In this document: positions 6,835 through 12,839 of the stretch, piece by piece
Layout: each line of letters begins with the position of its first letter
Position numbering within the stretch: the stretch's first letter is position 1
Assembly: GCA_035256085.1 (NCBI GenBank)
Contig: DATEYP010000210.1
Span: forward strand, 1 to 14,771
Reading direction: 5' to 3'
DNA from: UBA6901 sp035256085
Lineage (GTDB): Bacteria > Pseudomonadota > Gammaproteobacteria > Acidiferrobacterales > UBA6901
DNA: 14,771 nucleotides
Made by a program: the position numbers and the translations under genes
The notes under the pieces: generated by a model
Databases searched by the model: none
Told to the model about the DNA's origin: nothing
What the model saw: only the letters and a program-made list of their open reading frames with translations

Positions 6835-7407
6835 GTGGCACGCGTTCTGATACCGTTGGCACCGGGTTGCGAGGAACTCGAAGCCGTCACGATCATTGAC
6901 TTGCTGCGACGCGCGCAGATCGAGGTGGTCACCGCGGGTCTGGCGCCCGGCCCGGTAAAAGCCAGCCGCGGCACGGTGCTGTTGCCCGACGTGACGCTCG
7001 ACGCGGCCCTGGGCCAGGACTTCGACATGATCGTGCTGCCGGGCGGCCAGCCGGGCGCGACCAATCTTGAACACGACGCGCGCATCCTCGCGCTGCTGAG
7101 AACTATGTCCGCGGCCGGAAAGTTCACCGCCGCGATCTGCGCCGCGCCCAGGGTGCTGGCGGTCGCCGGGTTGCTCGACGGCAAGCGCGCCACCGGTTTC
7201 CCCGGCGCGCTGGATGCGCAACAGTTTCCGTCCATCCGTCTGGAAACCCAGGCGGTGGTGCGCGATGGTCAGGTGCTGACCTCGCGCGGCCCGGGCACGG
7301 CCATGGACTTCGCGCTCGCCCTCATCGAAGTGCTCGCCGACCGCGCCACGCGCGACCGGGTCGAGACCGGCCTGGTGCGCCCGGCGGCGCACACACCTTC
7401 GCGTTAA
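6835..7407 (+). CDS. DJ-1/PfpI family protein (YajL/ThiJ-like)
   Basis: A 190-residue cytoplasmic member of the DJ-1/PfpI superfamily, closest in length and motifs to the YajL/DJ-1 branch, which is linked to oxidative and carbonyl stress protection. The nucleophile-elbow cysteine is C102 in AAICAAPRVLA, and the paired acidic residue is E14 in APGCEELEAV; the VLPGGQPGA loop at 67-75 is also typical. The exact activity of this family (deglycase, glyoxalase, chaperone) is debated, so I give no enzyme name. It starts 34 bp after ctpA with a perfect ribosome site and is probably the last gene of the gpmI-envC-ctpA run. A large inverted repeat begins three bases after its stop. Confidence 0.88.
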   Translation: MARVLIPLAPGCEELEAVTIIDLLRRAQIEVVTAGLAPGPVKASRGTVLLPDVTLDAALGQDFDMIVLPGGQPGATNLEHDARILALLRTMSAAGKFTAAICAAPRVLAVAGLLDGKRATGFPGALDAQQFPSIRLETQAVVRDGQVLTSRGPGTAMDFALALIEVLADRATRDRVETGLVRPAAHTPSR

Positions 7408-7409
7408 AT

Positions 7410-7499
7410 ACATCTCACCGCAAAGACGCAAAGAGCGCAAAGTCATTTTCTTTCTGAAAAAACCAGGATATTTTCTTTGCGTCCTTTGCGGTGAGATGT
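7410..7499. repeat. Long inverted repeat built of GCAAAG units
   Basis: The arm at 7410-7434 (ACATCTCACCGCAAAG then ACGCAAAGA) is complementary to the arm at 7474-7499 apart from one extra base; the 39-bp loop is AT-rich. The left arm and the bases after it contain three GCAAAG units at 8-9 bp spacing. It lies between the DJ-1 gene and the GNAT gene. On the plus strand the hairpin is followed by CTTTATTGTT, so it may also end transcription. From memory, such CGCAAAG palindromes are common dispersed intergenic repeats. It has no coding content. Confidence 0.75.
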
Positions 7500-7539
7500 C
7501 TTTATTGTTGAATTTCCAGAGGCTCCCTATACACATCAC

Positions 7540-8007
7540 ATGAACAAGACCGAGATCACCATCCGCCCGCTCAAGCCGAGCGACATCGCTGACATCATGC
7601 AGCTGCACCGCGAGCTCGGCTGGAACCCGGCCTTCAAGGCCGACGGCAGCACCCTGAAGCAGCGTCTCGAAGCGCTGATTACCGGAGAAAGCGCCCTGCT
7701 GCTGGTGGCGGAACTCAAGGGCAAGGTCGTCGGGTACATCCACGGCGAGATTGTCACCTACCTGTTGTTCGCCGGGCGCGAAATGCTGGTCAGCGAACTG
7801 TTCGTGATGGAGAGCGTGCGTGGGCAAGGCGTGGGCAAGGCGCTGTTGAGTGCGATCGAAACCGAAGCGGTGTCACAAAAATGTTTCCGCATCAGCGTGC
7901 TCAACAGCCGTGAGCGCGAGTCCTACAAGCGCGGCTTCTACCCGTCCCTCGGTTACGAGGAACGGCCGCATACCGCAAACTTTACCAAACGGCTGGACTG
8001 GGGTTAG
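7540..8007 (+). CDS. GNAT-family N-acetyltransferase
   Basis: A 155-residue single-domain acetyl-CoA-dependent acetyltransferase. The acetyl-CoA pyrophosphate loop (motif A) is RGQGVG at residues 94-99, after the strand MLVSELFVMESV and before helix KALLSAIETEA. Motif B resembles SYKRGFYPSLGYEER at about 128-142. The N-terminus ITIRPLKPSDIADIMQL is also typical. The substrate cannot be read from the sequence; small-molecule or protein amine acetylation are both possible. The ATG at 7540 has no good ribosome site nearby (AGAGG ends 17 nt upstream). The gene is flanked on both sides by long inverted-repeat elements and faces the next gene tail to tail, so it looks like a single-gene unit. Confidence 0.88.
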   Translation: MNKTEITIRPLKPSDIADIMQLHRELGWNPAFKADGSTLKQRLEALITGESALLLVAELKGKVVGYIHGEIVTYLLFAGREMLVSELFVMESVRGQGVGKALLSAIETEAVSQKCFRISVLNSRERESYKRGFYPSLGYEERPHTANFTKRLDWG

Positions 8008-8013
8008 ACGAAG

Positions 8014-8160
8014 ATCTCACCGAAAAAATGGGGCCACAGATGAACACAGATTAACGCAGATATTATCGGACATTACCCGCCTGGGTTTTGAGTCCGAGTT
8101 CATCTGCGTTCATCTGTGGCTGCCTTTCGCCTCTTTGTGGTTTCTGAGCCGATGCGGTGA
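8014..8160. repeat. Composite nested inverted repeat
   Basis: The inner arms are 8033-8057 (GCCACAGATGAACACAGATT and on) and 8096-8120, complementary with a few mismatches. Outer segments also pair: TCACCG at 8017-8022 with CGGTGA at 8155-8160. The outer left bases ATCTCACCG are identical to 7412-7420 of the previous repeat, and 8102-8127 is identical over 26 nt to 11461-11486. The element therefore combines sequence from both other repeat families. It fills most of the 178-bp gap between the converging GNAT and barrel genes and encodes nothing. Confidence 0.75.
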
Positions 8161-8182
8161 AAAATAATCCGGGACACCCGGA
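8158..8182 (-). terminator. Intrinsic terminator of the barrel gene
   Basis: On the minus strand, three bases after the TGA stop at 8186-8188, TCCGGG and CCCGGA form a 6-bp GC-rich stem with loop TGT (8168-8182), followed by ATTATTTTTCAC (8167 down to 8156). A GC-rich stem plus T-run immediately after a stop is the standard Rho-independent form. Confidence 0.65.
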
Positions 8183-8185
8183 AGA

Positions 8186-9028
8186 TCAGCGGAAGCCGTA
8201 GCGCGTGCTGAAGTAAAGCTGAGTACGGTCAGACTCGACGGCTTCCGCGCTGTCGTCGGCCAGCCGGTAATAGGCCTCGGCGCGCGCATCCCAGCTCGGG
8301 CTGACCTGCCAGTTCCAGCCGGCACCGAGAAACGAGAAACTTTCGCGCCGCAACAGCGAGTTGGCCGTTCCGGTGTTGCCCTGCATCTCGATGTTACTGC
8401 GCTGCCACTTGAGGCTTGCGAATGGCGCGTGGTCGCGCCATAAAACGTAACGTCCCTCGACGTGCAATCCAAAATAACGGCGGTCGGAATTGCCGTTGCT
8501 GCGCTCCTTCGCGTCCTCGTCACCGGCATAGAGTCGCCCGATAACGCGCGACTCGCCGCCGAACAGTGTGTTCCAGGAAAGCGTTGCGGCCGTTCCCGAG
8601 GAAGCCTGTCCTGAGCTTGTCGAAGAGCCTGCCCTGAGCCTGTCGAAGGGGGCCGGCACCTCCGCCTCGCTGTACAGGCTGTCGCCGTGACGGGCACTGA
8701 GGGTCAGGAAATTGCTCGCATTCAGACTGTGCTGCCACTCGATGGCCAGCGCATTCATGAGCAGGGAACGCCGCGAGTCGAGACGCCATGTTTCCTGCTG
8801 CAGCGGCACTGCGAACCGGTTATTACCCCAGCCCAGTGTCTCGCCGGTGAACGAGCGCAGCAAATCCGTTTCAGTGCGGCTGATGAGCTGAAGCCATGGC
8901 CCGTCGCCCTGTTCCCTGACAAGCGCAGGATCCAGCAACAGGCTATTGGACTCGTCGTCGGCCGCAACCACCCCGGCGCCGCACAGCAAGGCGGCGAGAA
9001 CGAGAGAACGGCAAGGGGCACGGTTCAT
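8186..9028 (-). CDS. Exported protein of unknown function, probable outer-membrane beta-barrel
   Basis: I do not recognise a family with confidence. From the ATG at 9028 there are 280 residues: a signal peptide (MNRAPCRSLVLAALLCGAG, likely cut near VVAA-DD at 22-24), then alternating polar and hydrophobic segments rich in aromatics and ending LYFSTRYGFR, as expected for membrane beta-strands. Examples are RYFGLHVEGRYVLW and FSFLGAGWNWQVSPSWDARAE. It recalls the barrel part of YaiO- or SLAM-type proteins, but this is a weak impression. Residues 127-142 (PFDRLRAGSSTSSGQA) are encoded by an inserted dispersed repeat. ATG 9034 is an alternative start; GGAA lies 9 nt before 9028 but only 3 nt before 9034. 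The upstream open frame to 9685 only overlaps ubiB. It has its own terminator and probably its own promoter. Confidence 0.72.
   Translation of the reverse strand: MNRAPCRSLVLAALLCGAGVVAADDESNSLLLDPALVREQGDGPWLQLISRTETDLLRSFTGETLGWGNNRFAVPLQQETWRLDSRRSLLMNALAIEWQHSLNASNFLTLSARHGDSLYSEAEVPAPFDRLRAGSSTSSGQASSGTAATLSWNTLFGGESRVIGRLYAGDEDAKERSNGNSDRRYFGLHVEGRYVLWRDHAPFASLKWQRSNIEMQGNTGTANSLLRRESFSFLGAGWNWQVSPSWDARAEAYYRLADDSAEAVESDRTQLYFSTRYGFR
8604..8649. repeat. Two tandem 23-nt dispersed repeat units inside the barrel gene
   Basis: GCCTGTCCTGAGCTTGTCGA at 8604 and GCCTGCCCTGAGCCTGTCGA at 8627 begin two adjacent 23-nt copies that differ at 3 positions. From memory, this CCTGAGC-TGTCGAAG sequence is a widespread dispersed repeat in environmental bacterial genomes, usually between genes. 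Here it is read through in frame and encodes a Ser/Gly/Arg stretch, probably an exposed loop. Confidence 0.75.
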
Positions 9029-9071
9029 CGCCATGAATTCCGGGTCACTTGTTGGCAGGACGAATGGGGTA

Positions 9072-9080
9072 ATTCTAGCA
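9072..9080 (-). promoter_or_regulatory. Putative extended -10 promoter of the barrel gene
   Basis: The minus strand reads TGCTAGAAT (9080 down to 9072), an extended -10 (TGn plus TAGAAT) about 44 bp before the preferred start at 9028. No convincing -35 is present, which is common for extended -10 promoters. Just upstream, CTGCCG at 9089-9094 and CGGCAG at 9101-9106 can form a hairpin after the ubiB stop; it lacks a T-run. Confidence 0.35.
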
Positions 9081-9114
9081 CAACAGCGCTGCCGCCGAAC
9101 CGGCAGAATTGCCC

Positions 9115-10767
9115 TTACGGCTGGCGGCGCGACCAGGCGAGCAGGAGCAGCAACAGTCCCGCACCGGCCAACAGCCAGGCCACCGGGCTGACCCATGAGG
9201 CCGTGCTTACGCCGCCCACCGCCAGCAGCACCGCCGCCGAGATCAGCAGGCCACTGCCGGTCACGGCCAGGAGCAGGCGCCGGTGGTGTGCGCGCAACTC
9301 GTGGCGCAACTTGTCGAGCTCGGCCGAACGCCAATGCAGCGACAATTCGCCATTGCCGGCCTTGCGCAAAAAATCGAAGGCCGCGGCCGGGGTCTCCGGC
9401 AACATCCGCCACCAGCGCGGAAACTCGCGCTTGAGTGTCTTGAGAAACGCGCCCGGCCCGAATTGCGCGTGCGTCCATTGTTCGAGAAAGGGCTTGGCCG
9501 TCTCCCACAGGTCGAGCTCCGGATAGAGCTGGCGACCGAGGCCTTCGATATTGAAGAGTGTCTTCTGCAACAACACGAGCTGCGGCTGCACCTCCATGTT
9601 GAAACGGCGCGCGGTCTGGAACAGGCGCAGCAACAGGCGTCCGAAGGAGATGTCCTTCAGGGGCTTGGCGAAAATCGGTTCGCACACGGCGCGAATCGCG
9701 GCCTCGAACTCCTCCAGGCGGATGTCGCTGTCCACCCAGCCGGCACGCACATGCGCCTCGGCCACGGCGCGGTAATCGCGATTGAAGAACGCCAGGAAAT
9801 TCTCCGCCAGGTAGTGCTGGTCGCGCTCCGAGAGCGTGCCCATGATGCCGAAGTCCACCGCCTGGTACTGGCCCGCGGGCGAGACGAAGATGTTGCCGGG
9901 GTGCATGTCGGCGTGAAAGAAACCGTCACGGAACGCCTGGGTGAAAAAAATCTCGACGCCGTGGTGCGCGAGCTGCTTCATGTCCACGCCCGCGGCCTTC
10001 AGCGCCGCGACATTGCTGATCGGGGTGCCGGCGACCCGCTCCATCACCATGACATTTGAACGCGTGTAGTCCCAGTAGATCTTCGGCACATACAGCAGCG
10101 CGGAATTTTCGAAGTTGGCGCGCAGGCGGCTGGCGTTGGCCGCCTCGCGCATCAGGTCGAGTTCGCCGTGGATGGTCTTGTGGTACTCGTTCACCACCTC
10201 GCGCGGGCGCAGACGGCGCGTGTCCGGCGCATAGCGCTCGGCCAGGCGCGCCAGCGTATCGAGCAGCGCCAGATCGCGTTCGATGGTGTGCTCGATGCCG
10301 GGGCGCAGCACCTTGACCGCGACCTCGGTGCCATCGTACAGCACCGCGTAATGCACCTGCGCCACCGACGCCGAGGCCACCGGTTGGGTGTCGAACTGGC
10401 GGAACAGACTGGTCAGCGGCGCGCCGAGCGCCTCGGCCACGATACTTTCCGCCGCCTCGCCCGGGAACGGCGGCACCCGGTCCTGGAGACGGGCGAGTTC
10501 CATGGCGATATCGTCGGGCAGCAGGTCGGGGCGCGTGGACAGCATCTGTCCGAACTTGATGAACACCGGTCCGAGTTCCTCGAGTGCCTCGCGCAGGCGC
10601 AGCGCGCGCGGACGCGCGGACGCCGTGGACCAGCGCAGGGTCGCAACGCGCAACAACAGGCGGTACGGGCGGAACAGGTGCAGGGCGCGCACGAATTCAT
10701 CGAGATCGTGGCGCACGAACACGCGCGTAATGCGCAGCAGCCGCCCGATCTGGGAAAGCGGCGTCAT
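9115..10767 (-). CDS. ubiB: UbiB, atypical kinase/ATPase of ubiquinone biosynthesis
   Basis: A membrane-associated member of the ABC1/ADCK/UbiB family, needed for ubiquinone synthesis; the family is thought to act through ATPase activity supporting the lipid-modifying enzymes. The 550-residue product fits E. coli UbiB (about 546). Visible motifs are the family-specific KFGQ at 71-74, the alanine-containing nucleotide loop ASASVAQVH at 131-139, K152 in VAVKVLRPG, the catalytic-loop equivalent FFHADMHPGN at 283-292, and DFG at 305-307. Two hydrophobic helices end the protein (about 498-545, LLLAVTGSGLLISAAVLL and the following stretch). Its ATG at 10767 overlaps the ubiJ stop by 4 bp (ATGA), so translation is coupled. 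No tatABC genes follow, unlike in E. coli. Confidence 0.96.
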   Translation of the reverse strand: MTPLSQIGRLLRITRVFVRHDLDEFVRALHLFRPYRLLLRVATLRWSTASARPRALRLREALEELGPVFIKFGQMLSTRPDLLPDDIAMELARLQDRVPPFPGEAAESIVAEALGAPLTSLFRQFDTQPVASASVAQVHYAVLYDGTEVAVKVLRPGIEHTIERDLALLDTLARLAERYAPDTRRLRPREVVNEYHKTIHGELDLMREAANASRLRANFENSALLYVPKIYWDYTRSNVMVMERVAGTPISNVAALKAAGVDMKQLAHHGVEIFFTQAFRDGFFHADMHPGNIFVSPAGQYQAVDFGIMGTLSERDQHYLAENFLAFFNRDYRAVAEAHVRAGWVDSDIRLEEFEAAIRAVCEPIFAKPLKDISFGRLLLRLFQTARRFNMEVQPQLVLLQKTLFNIEGLGRQLYPELDLWETAKPFLEQWTHAQFGPGAFLKTLKREFPRWWRMLPETPAAAFDFLRKAGNGELSLHWRSAELDKLRHELRAHHRRLLLAVTGSGLLISAAVLLAVGGVSTASWVSPVAWLLAGAGLLLLLLAWSRRQP

Positions 10768-11369
10768 GCGGAAAGCTTGTTCTTGAGGCGCTGGACGCGC
10801 GCGGTGAGACGATCGACATCGGCGCGCACGACATCCACCGCGTTCAGGAATGCCTCGACCTCGTAACGCACCGGCAACAGGCGCGCCTCCTCCTGAAAAT
10901 ACTCGGCGGCATTCAGGCCGAAGGTCCGGAACGCCTGCCGCTGCCAGTCGAAAACAGCGCGCGCCGTACGTCCGATCTCGTGCCCGAACGGATCGCCGAA
11001 CAGGCGTGCGAGCGGTTCTTCCCAGTCGAGATCGAGATCGCCGAGGATGCGCTGCAGGCGCTGGCCGAGTGCGGCGTCACCTTCGATGTCGAGTTCGCCG
11101 GCCGCCAGAGTTTCGGTCTCGGCCCCCAGCCCCAGGCGTGCGAAGGTCGCCAGCGTGCCGCGCAGGGTCACGGCCGGGACTTGATCGCATTCTGTGGCGA
11201 GCCGAAAGCCGGACTCGGAAGGATGCAGGTAAAGCTTGCGTCCGAGCTCGCGAAACTCGATGCACACCACCCGGCCTTGCAGGTCGCCGAGGCGACGCAG
11301 GGTTTCGGGGTCGAGGCGCAGCAAGCGGTTGCCGACCTCTTCAATCAATGCTGTAAACGGTAGCGGCAT
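10764..11369 (-). CDS. ubiJ: UbiJ, ubiquinone biosynthesis accessory factor with SCP2 domain
   Basis: UbiJ is a lipid-binding accessory protein of the soluble Ubi complex and works with UbiK. The 201-residue product has the same length as E. coli UbiJ. It shows the N-terminal MPLPFTALIEEVGNRLLRLD, an SCP2-like lipid-binding domain (about 20-110, with VVCIEFRELGRKLYLHP and the glycine-rich DIEGDAALGQRLQRILGDLD), the segment DWEEPLARLFGDPFGHEIGR, and a C-terminal helical tail (LNAVDVVRADVDRLTARVQRL) with coiled-coil character. Identity is also supported by its place between ubiE and ubiB. The 124-bp gap from ubiE holds a large inverted repeat. There is no clear ribosome site before the ATG at 11369. 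Confidence 0.92.
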   Translation of the reverse strand: MPLPFTALIEEVGNRLLRLDPETLRRLGDLQGRVVCIEFRELGRKLYLHPSESGFRLATECDQVPAVTLRGTLATFARLGLGAETETLAAGELDIEGDAALGQRLQRILGDLDLDWEEPLARLFGDPFGHEIGRTARAVFDWQRQAFRTFGLNAAEYFQEEARLLPVRYEVEAFLNAVDVVRADVDRLTARVQRLKNKLSA

Positions 11370-11385
11370 ATTCTAATAAACAATC

Positions 11386-11486
11386 AAAGGCAGCCACAGA
11401 TGAACGCAGATGAACGCGGATCAAAAAACAAAACATCGTGTCTTTAAACTATCTGTGTTTATCTGCGTTCATCTGTGGCTGCCTTT
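11386..11486. repeat. Large inverted repeat between ubiJ and ubiE
   Basis: Arms of 36 nt at 11386-11421 and 11451-11486 are complementary at 33 of 36 positions, around a 29-bp AT-rich loop. Each arm holds repeated GATGAAC/GATAAAC units next to AGCCACA. The right arm shares 26 identical nt with 8102-8127, so this is a second copy of the same dispersed family. Transcribed on the minus strand it would form a very stable hairpin in the ubiE-ubiJ message, followed by TTGATTGTTTATT, so it could attenuate or process the transcript. Confidence 0.85.
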
Positions 11487-11493
11487 AAAATAG

Positions 11494-12252
11494 TTAAAAC
11501 TTATAACCCTTGTGCAGCGCGACAATGCCGCCGCTCAGATTAAAGTAGTGCGCACGCTCGAAGCCGGCCTTCTCCATCATGCCCTTGAGCGTTTCCTGGT
11601 CGGGATGCTTGCGGATCGATTCGACCAGGTAACGGTAACTGTCCTCGTCGTTGGCGATGAGCTTGCCGAGCTTCGGCAGCAGATGAAAAGAGTAGGCGTC
11701 GTACACGGCATTCAGGCCCGGCAGCACCGGCTTCGAGAATTCCAGCACCAGCAGGCGCCCGCCCGGCTTGAGCACGCGGAACATGGAGGCGAGCGCCGCG
11801 TCGATGTGCGTGACATTGCGCAGGCCGAAGGCGATGGTAATGCAGTCGAAATAATTGTCCGGGAACGGCAGGCATTCGGCGTTGGCCTGCACGAACTCCA
11901 CATTGCCGGCCAGCCCGGCATCGGCGAAGCGCGCGCGCCCGACATCCAGCATGGCGGCATTGATGTCGGCCACGGTCACGGAACCGGTCGGCCCGACCTG
12001 CGGCACGAATTGCGCCGCCAGGTCGCCGGTGCCGCCGGCCAGGTCCAGCACCTTCTGGCCGGCGCGCACCGCGGCCTGGCCGATGGTGAAGCGTTTCCAC
12101 AAACGATGGATGCCGAACGACATGACGTCATTCATGACGTCGTAACGGCTCGCGACCGAACTGAATACCTGACCGACCATGCCGGCCTTGGCCGACTCCG
12201 GCACCTCGCGGAAACCGAAGTGCGTGGTCTTGTCGTCGCGCGGCCCGCTCAT
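11494..12252 (-). CDS. ubiE: Ubiquinone/menaquinone biosynthesis C-methyltransferase UbiE
   Basis: A cytoplasmic SAM-dependent methyltransferase that adds the ring C-methyl group in ubiquinone synthesis (and to demethylmenaquinone where present). The 252 residues match the family. The signature FSSVASRYDVMNDVMSFGIH is at about 30-49, the SAM-binding glycine motif VLDLAGGTGDLA is at 68-79, the acidic residue of motif II is in VTVADINAAML, and FGLRNVTH (142-149), RVLKPGGRLLVLEFSKP and the C-terminal NLSGGIVALHKGYKF are characteristic. The ATG at 12252 lies 1 bp after the DUF971 stop (TGACATG), implying translational coupling. It heads the ubiE-ubiJ-ubiB cluster. From this sequence alone I cannot tell whether the organism also makes menaquinone. 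Confidence 0.96.
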   Translation of the reverse strand: MSGPRDDKTTHFGFREVPESAKAGMVGQVFSSVASRYDVMNDVMSFGIHRLWKRFTIGQAAVRAGQKVLDLAGGTGDLAAQFVPQVGPTGSVTVADINAAMLDVGRARFADAGLAGNVEFVQANAECLPFPDNYFDCITIAFGLRNVTHIDAALASMFRVLKPGGRLLVLEFSKPVLPGLNAVYDAYSFHLLPKLGKLIANDEDSYRYLVESIRKHPDQETLKGMMEKAGFERAHYFNLSGGIVALHKGYKF

Positions 12253-12253
12253 G

Positions 12254-12628
12254 TCAGGCCTCCGCCGGCTTGCGCGGGTGGCCGGCCGCCGCCAGACGTT
12301 CGAGGTAACGTTTCCAGTTCTGTTCCTGGTTCACGCCCAGGTCATGCAGGTACTCCCAGGCGTAGATGCCGGTGGCATGACCATCGTCGAAGTGCAGGCA
12401 CACCGCATAGCTGCCGACCGGCTCGATGTCGGTGATGTTCACCTGCTCCTTGCCGAGTTGCAGGACCTCCTGGCCCGGCCCATGGCCGCGCACCTCGGCG
12501 GACGGCGAATACACGCGCAGGTACTCGCAAGGCAGGCTGAAATGCGAACCGTCGTCGAAAGTGACTTCGAGCAGGCGTGACTTCTGATGGAGCTTGAGCT
12601 CCGTGGGTCTCACTGTGGCCTTCGACAT
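12254..12628 (-). CDS. DUF971 domain protein (gamma-butyrobetaine hydroxylase-like N-terminal domain)
   Basis: A 124-residue protein made of a single DUF971 domain: LKLHQKSRLLEVTFDDGSHFSLP, then CEYLRVYSPSAEVRGHG, then NITDIEPVGSYAVCLHFDDG, then HATGIYAWEYLHDLG. The same domain occurs N-terminally in gamma-butyrobetaine hydroxylase and C-terminally in some Mrp/HCF101-type iron-sulfur carriers. Stand-alone versions have no established function that I know of. Possible metal ligands are C34, C77, H79 and H84, but the zinc-type CxC arrangement is not seen. It ends 1 bp before ubiE, so a role near quinone synthesis or its iron-dependent steps is conceivable (inference). A TATAAT lies 37-42 bp upstream of the ATG. 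Confidence 0.88.
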   Translation of the reverse strand: MSKATVRPTELKLHQKSRLLEVTFDDGSHFSLPCEYLRVYSPSAEVRGHGPGQEVLQLGKEQVNITDIEPVGSYAVCLHFDDGHATGIYAWEYLHDLGVNQEQNWKRYLERLAAAGHPRKPAEA

Positions 12629-12664
12629 GGGGAATGCAGGGTCCTGGCAGCTGATGGGGAGGAA

Positions 12665-12670
12665 ATTATA
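12665..12670 (-). promoter_or_regulatory. Putative -10 box for DUF971-ubiE
   Basis: The minus strand reads a perfect TATAAT (12670 down to 12665), about 37 bp upstream of the DUF971 ATG at 12628. No good -35 lies at 16-18 bp; ATGACA is present but 25 bp away and overlaps the first Pho-box-like site. Confidence 0.4.
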
Positions 12671-12694
12671 CTGTTTCCGGGCCGTTCGCGCGGC

Positions 12695-12752
12695 CTGTCA
12701 TGCCATTGTAATATGAATGATATGAAATGGCAGGGCGTCATAATAATGTCAT
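12695..12752 (+). promoter_or_regulatory. Two Pho-box-like sites upstream of phoB
   Basis: Box 1, 12695-12712, is CTGTCAT-N4-TTGTAAT; box 2, 12735-12752, is GCGTCAT-AATA-ATGTCAT. Both show the 11-bp-spaced CTGTCAT direct repeat of the PhoB binding site, and box 2 has the AT-rich centre. They lie 88-145 bp before phoB, in keeping with the known autoregulation of phoBR by PhoB in E. coli. I could not place a good -10 at the usual distance from either box, so the start of transcription is unresolved. A hairpin-forming dyad (CCGCCAT/ATGGCGG, 12764-12779) follows. Confidence 0.5.
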
Positions 12753-12839
12753 TCACCATTCGACCGCCATGGATGGCGGGAGTGCAGAAAACGCAGGAGC
12801 AGTCTTTCTGCCGCCGTCAGTTCATCAGGATATTCAAGC

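Noticed and set aside
5430..7235. A 601-codon open frame on the minus strand opposite ctpA and the DJ-1 gene
   Set aside because: It lies antisense to two securely identified genes; its product is rich in Arg, His, Ala and Glu with no domain, as expected from GC-rich third-position bias.
7410..7499. Repeated GCAAAG units as a possible CRISPR or small-RNA array
   Set aside because: The units are too short, unevenly spaced and palindromic, with no spacers and no cas genes in the window.
7408..8185. The GNAT region as an insertion sequence
   Set aside because: No transposase, no matching terminal inverted repeats at both ends and no visible target duplication; only dispersed palindromes.
9035..9685. 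Upstream extension of the barrel gene's open frame to 9685
   Set aside because: This part only overlaps the end of ubiB in another frame; the signal peptide starts at 9028-9034.
12764..12779. CCGCCAT/ATGGCGG hairpin before phoB as a riboswitch or terminator
   Set aside because: Only a 6-bp stem with a 4-nt loop, no T-run and no larger conserved fold visible.
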